Assembly (NCBI RefSeq): GCF_041381155.1
Contig: NC_091139.1
Span: 7,502,383-7,566,382, forward strand
Source of the DNA: Argopecten irradians
Taxonomy: Eukaryota; Mollusca; Bivalvia; Pectinida; Pectinidae
Direction: 5' to 3'
Length of the DNA: 64,000 bases
Shown one piece after another: positions 37,094 to 48,228 of the stretch. The notes under the pieces were generated by a model. It was not told the DNA's origin. It ran no database searches and saw nothing but the letters and a program-made list of their open reading frames with translations. Each line of letters opens with the position of its first letter. Within the stretch, counting starts at the first letter, position 1. The translations under genes and the position numbers were made by a program.

Positions 37094-38551
37094 AGAGTGA
37101 AATTAGACTGAACAGACCAAGAAGCGTTACGTTAATTGTCAACATGTTTGACACAGATGTGGTATATGTTGGAAAGCAATGGGACGGACAGTATCTTGTT
37201 GCTGTTCTATTAGATAAAAATTCCCTGCATTCACTGCCTCAATCATTGAAATATTTGGTGAAATTGAGAATGCAATGGTGAGATCATGTTTCAAGATAAG
37301 GTCAGTGTATCAACTGTGTTAGAAATTGTGTTATTGTTATTAAACTAATATCAAATTTTGTAACTTTATAATTAAAGTTTATAATATAACAAAATGACTT
37401 TATTTCTTTCTTCTGTGTCAATAATTCAGTTATTACGAAAGATGAGAATCAAGAATATGCCAGATGATGTCAAAGCAAATATACTTGAGCTGGTATCACC
37501 AATATACATGTAGTTACAATAAATTTCCAGATTTTAAGAAATTGGTCAACATTCGTCCATTCTTCTGGAGTTTTTTGCTACCAAACGTCAGATGGTGGGC
37601 TATTCTAATCCCATAGTATGTGTGTCCTTCCGTTAACAATTCTTGTTACTGCTATTTCTGAAGTTCAGAAGGGATCTTTCTCAAAATCCATATGTACCAG
37701 TATTAACTTGTTTCAAGACCTTCCAAAAATCATTTAGAAGATTAATGAGCAGACGATGGATGTTGAGCCATAACATAGATAGCTTGGAATAATGAGAAAT
37801 AACTAGGTACAATGGTTTATTGACACCAGGCATCTGTACATAACAAGAAAGTACAAGTGGTTCTTCTATAATATTATCAACATATACAATAATATATAAA
37901 CACATGGCTACATATCACAATTCACCATTGATGTGATATATAACTTACAACAAAACATAACAGAACCAAATAAGGCATTTAAAACTGTAGCACTGGGAAA
38001 AATGATCGATAACAAACAAGGATAATAGGAAATTAATTATAATAGAACTGAAAAATACTTCTAAAGCACGATACATTGTATATCCTTATCTGAGCTATAA
38101 TTAATTATTTAAATCTGAATTCTTAAGAGCTTCAATTATTACATGTATCTTGTGTACAGTAATGGTTTTGAGGACTCTTGGTACCATTCTGAATCATAAG
38201 AAATATCAACAGAAAGTGAAACAATGCATTTTATAAGCGTGTTGTCATTGAACGTTTCTTCATACAGTTACTTCAAAAGGACAATGATACTTAAGGATGG
38301 TTTATCATCTAGGGATTCCATAAAGCTCCATTACGGCCAGCAAATCTACAGACTCCATGGCCATCCCTTTTCTTTCCAATCTTGATGCACGGTGTTCAAC
38401 ATACACATATTCTGGGCAATGGGTTAGTGTTCAATTTATTTCAAAGGACATCTTATGACCTTTATAAATCAAAGAGAACATAAAAGTAAAGGTAGTTTAA
38501 GAATCAATATATGAATACAAGGTTAGAAAGGTTTTTGTAATACATGTACAT
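37094..38551. other. AT-rich intergenic sequence between convergent genes
   Basis: I found no supported gene. Short open frames have no family resemblance and low-complexity codon use. Confidence 0.4.
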
Positions 38552-38735
38552 AAGGGTACTTTGTCATTGCATAATAATGAGTTATCTCCCTTGATGGTAA
38601 GTATTAATTGTGACTGCTTAAAAAAATTGAATTATTTTCTCTCAAAGCATGATGTTACATTCATAAAACATGACATAACAATCCTTACCTACCCTCAAGG
38701 GCAGATAACTCTGCAATATGCAAATACAGACTACA
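38552..38735. mobile_element. MITE, family A, copy 4
   Basis: The left end ATTGCATAATAATGAGTTAT with CTCCCTTGATGGTAAG pairs with the right end CTACCCTCAAGGGCAGATAA and CTCTGCAATATGCAAATAC. The interior is more AT-rich than in the copy at 47737. No coding frame. Confidence 0.7.
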
Positions 38736-40038
38736 TGTATACATGTACACCTGTTTCTAACGAGCTGGGTGACTGATTCGTAATACATGTAAAAAATAAA
38801 CATCACCATATCCCACAAATACATACAAGAAATGATATGATAAAAGAACAAGGGAAATATACTGTATATTAAATAATAAAAGATCTCAACTCATAATATA
38901 TTTCTACATCGATGACTTTCAAAATCTTTCACAAATCACAATTTGCTCCTTTGCAATGACGTCCTGAATACTCCAATTCTAAGTGTCAAATTGTAATTAG
39001 CTTAAAAATATTAATAATTTGTTTGGATAACTTTTAAGCAAATAAGGCCATAATTCGTTTGTTTTGATATTATCATTTATCTTTCAATCTTTACTGTAAC
39101 CATAGACATTTTATATGTGAACATGATGATCTGAGGACTACAATACTGAATTCTTTCACCCCTATGTAACTTTATTAGACTCTACCATCCAATGATCTAG
39201 ACGAGTCCATTATGATCTACAGTGGTGAAAGGGTTGGTCTTAAACAAACTTCACTATATGAAGGATGTCAATACAAAGGTCATGAATCTCAAAGTGTTTT
39301 TCTAGAAAATCCTCTCTTAGTCTTTTTCAGAGAATCCCTGAAATCAGAGCCTCACATTGCACAAGAACATATATTCACAGCCTAAGATATAGCTTTATAC
39401 ATATAATTCAATTTAAATTTTATAATCACTTCATAAAAACAATTAATTGTCAACACTGACTTGAGAAAAATTTGTTTCAAGGAAAGGCGACATAACTCGC
39501 AGAGGAAAACGTGAAAACTAAATCAAAGCATAAATATCCTTGGTTGTTACCTTTGCATTTAGTTGCATTCAATTTTGTAGCGATATTTTGAATTCATTTG
39601 ACAGCAACAAAATCTCCCAATATAGTTGTTCCTCACACAAACATACAAAATTTCATTAAACCTCCAGTATCCCCTACCTTCATATTCATTAAATCCATTT
39701 CCATAACAATACATACCTTTAACTTTTTAAGAGTAAGACAAATAATATGAATATGATCCTCTCCCAAGCCTGACTCTGGTACTGAGCCATGTGTATATTG
39801 ATTAGGAAGACAGTCCTAGATAATCACTATAGATAGTGGTAAAGGAAGTACAATGGTGTAGCTTTGGTCCCTGTACTGTACCACTTAAGTATTGGTGGAA
39901 CCCAGTAAAACGTTGACCACAATTTAATCATTCTGCTTCTGATACCATTTTACAAAATATCTGTAACCTACATATCTAATCTGTTTCTAACATCTTTCTG
40001 TGAATGTTTGTCTTCGTATAGGTATTAAGTTGTTGGCT
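38736..40038. other. Probable BSDC1 3' UTR and AT-rich intergenic sequence
   Basis: Downstream of the BSDC1 stop on the minus strand, an AATAAA lies near 39171-39176. No other gene or element is visible. Confidence 0.4.
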
Positions 40039-43000
40039 TCATTCCCAGTTTTCCCAGTCGTCGCCCTACAAAGCATCAAAATGTCACCATGAACAGTTTG
40101 AAACTAAAAGTAATATTATATTAAGCAGTAATTCAAATATACATTAATATTAATTCGATCATTCACCCCTGGTGACTCATTTGAAATCTTCCAAAACTGA
40201 AGCCGGAACAGTTCATTGTAAAATTTCAGGGGCAAAATAGTTAAATGTTTCCAGAGCTTCAATTGCAAAACATTTATGGAACAAAAGGCCCAGAGGGCCT
40301 GTATCACTCACCTGGTTTGTAATGCCAAGTAACATTCCGAATACAGGTTCATTGTTTCTTTTCTGAAGAAATTTGAATATTTACCTCTATTTCCCCTATT
40401 GGGCCCCGCCCCTCCTGATCCCGGGGGGTCAGAGCCAAAATTTATACAACTTCTGTTCCCCTTCCCCCAAGGATGTTTGTGGCCAAATTTGGTCACAATC
40501 CATGCAGAACTCTAGGACAAGAAGTGATTTATAGGATTTACCTCTAATTCTCCTAATCTCTATTGGGCCCCGCCACTCCTGACCCCGGATGGTCAGAGCC
40601 AAAATTTACACAAATTCTGTTCCACATCTCCAAAGTATGTTTGTGGTCAAATTTGGTAACAATCTATGCAGAACTCTAGGACAAGTAGCAATTTATAGGA
40701 TTTACCTCTATTTCCCCTATTGGGCCCTGCCCCTCTTTCCCCCAGGGGGTCAGAGCCAAATTTTATACAAGTTCTGTTCCCCTTCCCCCAAGGATGTTTG
40801 TGACCTTTAGTTACAATCCATGCAGAACTCTATGACTAGTAGTGATTTAAAGGAAATGTTGACGGACGAACGACGGACGCCGAGCCATGATATAAGTTCA
40901 CCAGCCCTTTAGGCGAGGTGAGCTAAAAACATAAAATCACCTGTCTATAATTTAATTGTCTGAATCTGTAGATTACAATTTAGTATATATATATACCTTT
41001 CTGACATAACTACTACATCACAAGTCAAGTGTTCGGTTTTTTATAGTTTGTTTCTAAAACCTTACCACATCACCAGTCAGTTTTGTTTGGTGAAAACTTA
41101 TCACATCACCAGTCAGTTTTGTATAGTCTGTATCTGAAAACTTACCACATCACCAGTCAATTTTGTATAGTCTGTATCTGAAAACTTACCACATCACCAG
41201 TCAGTTTTGTATAGTCTGTAGTTATACTACTGTGAAATCATTAATTTTCGTGGGGGTTTAATTTTCGTGGATTTCGTTTTTTGACCAAAATCAACGAATT
41301 TACATCCCCACGAATATATATATATCTATACCAATGTCATGTAAGTTTATGCGTTCATACATTGTAGGATGATTATTTCCTCGCTAAATAAGGTCTATTT
41401 CGGGGACAAACACGACAAGTTTAAAGTTGGAAAATATTGTTCAAACAAAGATAGTGTTCAGAATTTCATAGACTTCATCAACATGTACCAACAAATAATT
41501 GATTGAGTATATCATGACTCTATCAATGTGACACGATAATTGTTTGTTGAACACATCTGTAAAAACACTGGCTGAGTACCGACTCTAGATTGTGATTGTA
41601 ACTGTGTTGTGTGGTAGAGCTTAGTTCCGCTTGAGAGATCAAACAATACAGGTGACAGTGTCGACTATGTATTTTAACGGTAATATGTAAGGTCTTCTCC
41701 ACGAATTTAAGTGCCAACGAAATTGTAAAATTTTAGAATCCACGAAAATTGAGCCCAACGAAAATAAATGATTAGTCTGTATCTGAAAACTTATCACATC
41801 ACCAGTCAATTTTGTATAGTCTATATCTAAAAACTTACCACATCACCAGTCAGTTTTGTGTAGTCTGTAGCTGATAAATTAAGTTTTTTGGCAATCTCAT
41901 CAGCAGCCTTCATGTCTTCTTCTGTGAGTTCTACATCAAAGTCTTGTTCCCAGTCATCATCAGTACTCATGGTATCTGAAAAATGGAACAGTTTACATGT
42001 ACATGTATATATAATACATAGTAATAGGAAACATCTACAGATGAGTTTTATAGTCAATATTTCTCTTTAAACCTGCTTACCTAGTACTTTATACCTGAAG
42101 AACTAGTTTTGTGTAGGTCTATTTAACTTTTTGAGATGGTAGGTGGACATGTTTTTTTGTCCATATTATAGGTATGGGTAATGATCCTTCCAATACAACA
42201 TATATTTCAGTATTTTTTAATTTAATCTATAATTTTAGTTCAAGATTTGGTCAATAAACCTAATTCTTTTGTATGAAATTCTTCATCCTACTTTGCTTTG
42301 GACATATGTCACTGATTATAATTGTTTTAAATCATACCATTCTATTCAGCTAATATAAGATTTCCTTGGACTCACCTTTCTTTCCCTCCGACTCGGTGGA
42401 GGGCGAGTCACGGTCTGGATTCACCACTACCACATCGCCTTTCTCCTTCACGCTGATCTCTAACGGAGAATCCACATGTACTACACTGTCACTATCATTT
42501 GCATCTGATTTTTCTTCTTTTTTGAGTTCTGTTACGACTGGCTCAACCGGTAGACTAACTTTCTCCACCTCAGGTTCTGGTTTAATTTCCTGTTCTGTTG
42601 TCTCTTTAACCACAGGTACCTTATCACAGTTTTCTTTCTGGTCTTTAACATGTGTTTCAACTTCATTTGTAACATTTTTGTTTTCGTTTGTTTCAGGAAT
42701 ATTTTGTAAAGAATCGTTATGCGTTTCAGAAGTCACTGTCTGTTCTATAGGAACATCTGGTTTTGTATGTAAATCTGAAGGAGTTTCTGTAAGGACTGAA
42801 GCCTCTTTTTCGGGGTTTGGAGCCTCTTTTTCGGGGTTTGGAGCCAATCTCTCTTTAGTGGAAGTATCCTCAAGAGAATTTTTAGCCCTAACCTTTTCTT
42901 TAGCATCATGCACGTCTTCATCATCACTGTCTGAAACCAAAGTTTTAAAGTATAAAGTCACAAATCTTACACTTCACACCAGAATTTCAATTATATCAGA

Positions 43001-46000
43001 ATTTCAGTTATATCAAGTTTTCTGTTATACAGTTTTTTGGTTCTTTAAAATCAAATAGATAACATTTATTGGAAAATAAATCACTAAAGTGTCAATGACA
43101 GCTCTCTGTACATGTTTATAGTCAAACTTGATTTGAGGGATATGTATCTCAAACACTTTTAGTGTCACTGTAGTATAGTGTAACAAGCTTTTATTTTCAG
43201 AATGTGACAGTTTGTGCAAATAGCTACCATTGATTGGTAGCCTTCTAAGTAGACTAAATGACATGAAATAAGTCACTGACACTATCTGTATGGAACAGTG
43301 TTTGTTTGTAAATTGAGAATGACAAACGACCCACCCACCCGCTTGCCAAAAATTGCAAGTACAATATTTTTAAACTCGCCATTTCAAAAATCAACTTGCA
43401 TTTGAGAATTAATTTTGAACCCTGGAGACCAACAGAACACCTTACCGTCCCAGCTAATAGAATCCTCTTTCACCTCTGCCCTCTCCGCCCGCTTCATCAG
43501 AGCCAGTTTACGTGCTTCATCTAGGTGAAGCTGGTTCACCTTGTAGAAATACCTCTGCCAGAAGTCTGCATGGGAGATTTCTGAAGGCACCTGTTCCAAT
43601 GGAATTATTGCTAAATTAAAGTACAGTACATGAACTCTCTTAATGAGGACTGATCCTGAAAATGATACATTCTGATTATGATCATTCAATACAAGATACC
43701 TGAAGTATCTATTTTTATGCTTACCAGCTTAGTATACAATGCTCTGACTTCAACTTTGGACACCAAAAGTTCTGACACATCTCCTTTCACCTCGTCCATG
43801 CTGAAGTTTTTCACCCATTCCTGGAAAGCTTCTGGGTCTCCAGCAGGCTTGTTACAGTAAGTACCAGGATCAACTTGTACAGCATGAAGTCGTGCCTATA
43901 AACCAATATCAAACACAAATTCTTAACAACAAAATGACCTCAACCTCTTTTATAACAATTTAAATAAAACCTCATTGTAGTTAGTGTGATAAAACACTGA
44001 AATGCTACCTCTTTAAATTCATAAAAACAAATGACTTGAATTTAAATTAGTGTTGGGAATCGGATGTAAAATCATAATCGATCGGCTGTTGCGGCCATCT
44101 TGGATTTCGTATCAACCCGAAAAATAAACACTTTGTCGGGACCATGTCAGGATCATTCAACCAATTATCAATTTTATAATCGGATATCATTTATAGAAAT
44201 CTCTTCTACATTTCTTTTTAGTTTTTCTGAAGAAATTTAGAGAGATATCCTATGAACCAATAGTATTAAAGTGTTGTTTTTTTTTAAATTCAATTTATTG
44301 CGTATTTAACATGTCTTAGTATCTAACATGTCTCAACACATTTTGAAATGTGGTTTTGCACCAATATGAACATAACAAAAGTTCAAAACAATAAAACATA
44401 AGCACAAGTTATCTCCCAATTTAATAATCGACAGTCTTTGGGAAAATCATAATCAATCGATCATCAATTAAAATCAAGAATCAGTCCCAACACTAATTTA
44501 AAAGATTTTTAACTTCATATAGTGAGGAGGAAATTTCAACATCAAGAATCCCTAAGTACTTACTACCTAAGTTATACCATACAAAGTTAATAAATCTAGT
44601 AAGGGATGAGAAGCTGTAAATCAATTTCATGATCATCATTCACTTCAAGGTTGTAGGTACCGGTATTGGTTTGTCATATTTATCTTCTGAATTACCTTAG
44701 CTCTGTCAAACATGGGATCGGTTGTAGTTACCGGTATTGGTTTGTCATATTTATCTTCTGAATTACCTAAGCTCTGTCAAACATGGGATCGGTTGTAGGT
44801 ACCGGTATTGGTTTGTCATATTTATCTTCTGAATTACCTTAGCTCTGTCAAACATGGGATCGGTTGTAGGTACCGGTATTGGTTTGTAATATTTATCTTC
44901 TGAATTACCTTAGCTCTGTCAAACATGGGATCAGTCGTAGGTACCGGTATTGATTTGTCATATTTATCTTCTGAATTACCTTAGCTCTGTAAAACATGGG
45001 ATCAGTTGTAGGTACCAGTATTGGTTTGTCATATTTATCTTATGAATTACCTTAGCTCTGTCAAACATGGGATCAGTCGTAGGTACCGGTATTGATTTGT
45101 CATATTTATCTTCTGAATTACCTTAGCTCTGTCAAACATGGGATCAGTTGTAGGTACCAGTATTGATTTGTCATATTTATCTTATGAATTACCTTAGCTC
45201 TGTAAAACATGGGATCAGTTGTAGGTACCAGTATTGATTTGTCATATTTATCTTCTGAATTACCTTAGCTCTGTCAAACATGGGATCGGTTGTGGGTACC
45301 GGTATTGGTTTGTCATATTTATCTTATGAATTACCTTAGCTCTGTCAAACATGGGATCGGTTGTAGGTACCGGTATTGGTTTGTCATATTTATCTTCTGA
45401 ATTACCTTAGCTCTGTCAAACATGGGATCGGTTGTAGGTACCGGTATTGGTTTGTCATATTTATCTTCTGAATTACCTTAGCTCTGTCAAACATGGGATC
45501 GGTTGTAGGTACCGGTATTGGTTTGTCATATTTATCTTCGGCTTCTACTACCAGTGACTTTGTCAGATCTTCCAGAAATGATGCAAATCCATAGCGAGGA
45601 GCGCCTTCTTTTGCCTAAGTTAAAAGTACAATTTTATATTAGAGGTAAATAAATAAACACAATATATGGTTTTATTAATACTGATTATGATACAGATGTA
45701 GCAGGATTGGACTGGGTCAATCATAGGTGACCAGGTAGCTTATATTATTTGTGGAACATTACCTGCATTTCCTTCATTTTTTCCGACGTTATGGCCATCA
45801 CCTGGGTTGTGTCTTGTTGCATGGTACATGTATAGTCTGCCAGGTCCTTCTTCACCATCTCAATAGCAGAAACAGACTGAAACATATCAAAAACATTTAT
45901 CAATATTTAATAAGCTTTAATGAGCAATTGAGTCCATACCAAAATAGCACAAATTTAAGAAAAGAATAGGATGGTATTTTCAATTCTTGTTTTGTTGGTA

Positions 46001-47277
46001 ATTGATATCAATGATATGTTGGGAGCAAAACATCAATTTAATTTTGTTGCTATGGCACAACTGTCCCTTAGTGGGGCTAAACTTGTGGGGCCAACTGATT
46101 TCATGGGGAAACATCTGGTATTTATTTGGACTCGTAGCATTGACAACATCCATCATATCTGACATGTTTAACAGTCATGTCATAGGGTCAAATTAATGTA
46201 CATATGTATTTGTCTATGTGGTGCCGTAAAGTCTGTTTATGTGCGTTACCATTTACAGTCAGTGTACTTTGTTTAAATCTAAATATGTTTGTCTAAATAT
46301 AGTGTGTCCAGTCTATAACCTCTTTGTCCAGTTGTGTTCGAGTATGCAAGTGTGTGGATAGCATGTATGCATGAGATCGGGTGTGTCTGCGAGTGCGTAT
46401 ATAAGGTGTGGCATATGGGTAAAGCATGCTGTTAGCCAGGGAGGACAAGACGTAGAGTACCTTGCAAGGTGAGTCCTTTAGAGTCATATTTGTACCACTA
46501 CCGGACATTGTATCTCTCTATATGGAGACATTATAGAAGAAGGTATGTACCTATGATATTTGTCTATCGCGGATGGTGTATAATTCACTCTCTAGCTGTC
46601 TATATTTGGTATGCTATAATCTGTCTTGTTTATTTGCAGGTTTTTTTTCCCCTCTGACCACTTGTAACATGCGATGAAGTACAGTGCACTCTCGTAATAA
46701 ATAAATAGTGAAGACATCCAGGAGTTGTTTTATCTATCTGTGACAGTCAATTTATAATTTTGATTATCATTGTGTTCGTTGCATTGTAATGATAACAGCA
46801 CCAATCGTATCATTCTTGTTAAAACATTAATTTAGAAAGAACTGAACCTGCCTAAACTTAATAAGACAGGTTTGCCATTTACGTTGACACCCTAAATTTA
46901 GGCCTATAAGCTAATTTCAGCCTAGTTTATTTTTTTTCAAATACATTTATTTTATCTGGTATGTAGTATTATGTGTGGCGACAAAACGATAAACATAACG
47001 ATGCGTGCGAAGTCGTTATCAATCATGAAATGGTAGACTTGTCATTTGGCATTTTCTGGACGTGACGTAAGACATTGAACTAATACCTTCTCTTTGGCCG
47101 TCTGCAGCCAGCTCCCCCACCAACTACCACCGTCATCTTTCCTGAAATATGAAAAATTAATTCTTAAACAAACTGTAAAACTACGATAGTATCTAGATAT
47201 ATATCAAACAATTTGAAAGTGTCTAATTTGAAAGATATTTGTTTCACTTTGTGTTTGACATCTTACCCGTCCGCCAT
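40039..47277 (-). CDS. BSDC1: BSD domain-containing protein 1, complete nine-exon gene
   Basis: Exons on the minus strand are 47277-47267, 47141-47087, 45876-45763, 45614-45477, 43895-43725, 43590-43446, 42930-42376, 41975-41839 and 40065-40039. All have GT/AG borders and consistent phase, giving 450 residues; the human protein is 430. The N-terminus MADGKDDGGSWWGSWLQTAK, the core RLHAVQVDPGTYCNKP, and the BSD signature SHADFWQRYFYKV (residues 169-181) match BSDC1. A 185-residue acidic, Glu/Lys/Pro-rich disordered segment follows, then DDDWEQDFDVELTEEDM and the terminal GDDWENWE. BSD domains also occur in TFIIH p62 and synapse-associated proteins; the role of BSDC1 is not well known. Two of its exon-donor junctions are tandemly amplified into the next intron. 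Its 3' end converges with XKR. Confidence 0.96.
40277..40928 (-). mobile_element. Composite repetitive element, family C, copy 1 (reverse orientation)
   Basis: One end reads GGCCCAGAGGGCCTGTATCA then CTCACCTGG; the other reads GGCGAGGTGAGCTAAAAAC. The interior has three copies of a unit of about 160 bp that starts TATTGGGCCCCGCC and contains GGGGTCAGAGCCAAA. The same ends occur in opposite orientation at 62367-63766. It lies in the last BSDC1 intron. There is no coding frame. Confidence 0.75.
41056..41866 (-). repeat. 44-bp repeat of the BSDC1 exon 8 donor junction, six copies split by an insertion
   Basis: On the minus strand the unit is AGACTATACAAAACTGACTG plus GTGATGTG (28 bases, the end of exon 8), followed by GTAAGTTTTCAGATAC (16 bases of intron). 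Copies of the junction lie at about 41838 (the genuine one), 41797, 41192, 41148, 41105 and 41064. The donor is GTAAG in four and ATAAG (destroyed) in two. A 540-bp inverted-repeat element separates the first two from the last four. Confidence 0.9.
41235..41773. mobile_element. MITE, family D (AATCATTAATTTTCGTGG termini)
   Basis: The left end AATCATTAATTTTCGTGGG, then TTTAATTTTCGTGGATT, pairs with the right end AATCCACGAAAATTGAGCCC, then AACGAAAATAAATGATT. That is about 38 bp of imperfect terminal inverted repeat. It interrupts the 44-bp junction repeat, so it inserted after that repeat formed. Confidence 0.8.
44048..44495. mobile_element. hAT-like MITE with 8-bp target duplication
   Basis: The termini are TAGTGTTGGGAATCG on the left and AGTCCCAACACTA on the right. 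They are flanked by ATTTAAAT (44040-44047) and ATTTAAAA (44496-44503), an 8-bp target-site duplication with one mismatch. Terminal sequence and duplication length both fit the hAT superfamily. The 448-bp body has no transposase. It lies in BSDC1 intron 4 and carries GCGGCCATCTTGG, a YY1-like site. Confidence 0.85.
44645..45536 (-). repeat. 71-bp repeat of the BSDC1 exon 4 donor junction, about 12.5 copies
   Basis: On the minus strand each unit is the last 60 bases of exon 4 (GATAAATATGACAAACC through CAGAGCTAAG) plus the first 11 intron bases (GTAATTCAGAA). The copy nearest exon 4 is the genuine junction at 45477; the others extend into intron 4. Spacing is exactly 71 bp between several checked units (44659, 44730, 44801, 44872). 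Nearly all copies keep AAG|GTAATT. Reading through into a second unit shifts frame and meets a stop, so only the first donor gives BSDC1 protein. Confidence 0.95.
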
Positions 47278-47290
47278 TTTGTACTCTCTA
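47268..47290 (-). promoter_or_regulatory. YY1-like element overlapping the BSDC1 start codon
   Basis: The minus strand reads ACAAAATGGCGGACGGG around the ATG. This fits the AANATGGCGGC pattern that often overlaps translation starts of widely expressed genes. The site is visible; binding is inference. Confidence 0.4.
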
Positions 47291-47736
47291 TTAAATGGAG
47301 ACGAATTTATATTTCTAAGATTTATCTATTCTTTTAATGATTATCATATTGAATCCAGCTCTAATGAAATATGTCATATATAATAAATTATTTTTAATGT
47401 GTAATATTTGTTCTCTGTATATATATAATGCGTCGTTTATTGTTTGGGTTTAAAGATTAACACGAATTACCGCTAGGTGTCGCTTTCCATGTTTATCAAC
47501 ATAGACACGTGCCCCGAGTTCTAATGTTCTAATGTTGCCGTCATGTAGATTTTCTAAATTATCATCTATACAGTATATTACGTCACCTTTTTAGATAGAT
47601 GAAAGAAATGAAATATTGATATTTCAATACGATATCTACACGTCAGATTTCTGCTATTCAATGACATCTTCTGGCCTAACTTATCATCATGATTTATCAG
47701 AGTTATTTCCCTTCGTTCATATTTAATGACAATTCC

Positions 47737-47926
47737 GTATTTGCATATTACAGAGTAATCTGCCCTTGCAGGTAGATATTGCTTGTGACGTCATGTGTTT
47801 GCAAGCGTAACGTGATACTTTTCGGAGAAAACGACGTGAATTGCGCTCACAAAATAATGACGTCGTAACAATAGATACCTATCCACAAGGGAGCTAACTC
47901 TGTAATATGCAAAGACGGAATACAAT
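47737..47926. mobile_element. MITE, family A, best-preserved copy 5
   Basis: The left end ATTCCGTATTTGCATATTAC plus AGAGTAATCTGCCCTTG pairs with the right end CAAGGGAGCTAACTCTG plus TAATATGCAAAGACGGAAT, about 36 bp of inverted repeat. The interior has TGACGTCATGTGTTTGCAAG and a matching inverted ATGACGTCGT. No coding frame. It sits directly beside another MITE. Confidence 0.85.
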
Positions 47927-48228
47927 CATCATAGATACTCCAGGGGTTCCGATGACTTACAATCTACCCCTGGACTATCTCATAGTAAAATTTAAAGCAG
48001 CTCAGCGGAAAACATTTGACCAATCACAGGCCAGCAAAGATTTCCTTTCAAGATTACAGAGAGAGCGCGTGCGATCAAAGCCACACGGTGTACCATTATA
48101 CGGCTCTTTTGACGTACTTCAAATGACTCAATTACCTGTTCTGTTATGTTGCCTTCAGTTTTACTATGAGATAGTCCAGGGGTGTAGAGATCGTAAGTGA
48201 GCGGAACCCTTGGAATATCGAGGATGTA
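47927..48228. mobile_element. MITE, family E, with about 57-bp terminal inverted repeats
   Basis: The left arm (about 47934-47990: GATACTCCAGGGGTTCCGAT through ATCTCATAGTAAAA) and right arm (about 48159-48219: TTTTACTATGAGATAG through CTTGGAATATC) are inverted complements with few mismatches. The short frames inside it are incidental. It begins where the neighbouring MITE ends. Confidence 0.85.

Noticed and set aside
42366-43058. Plus-strand 230-codon Ser/Thr-rich frame
   Set aside because: It is antisense to the acidic Glu/Lys-rich exon of BSDC1, whose frame has consistent splice phases and family matches.
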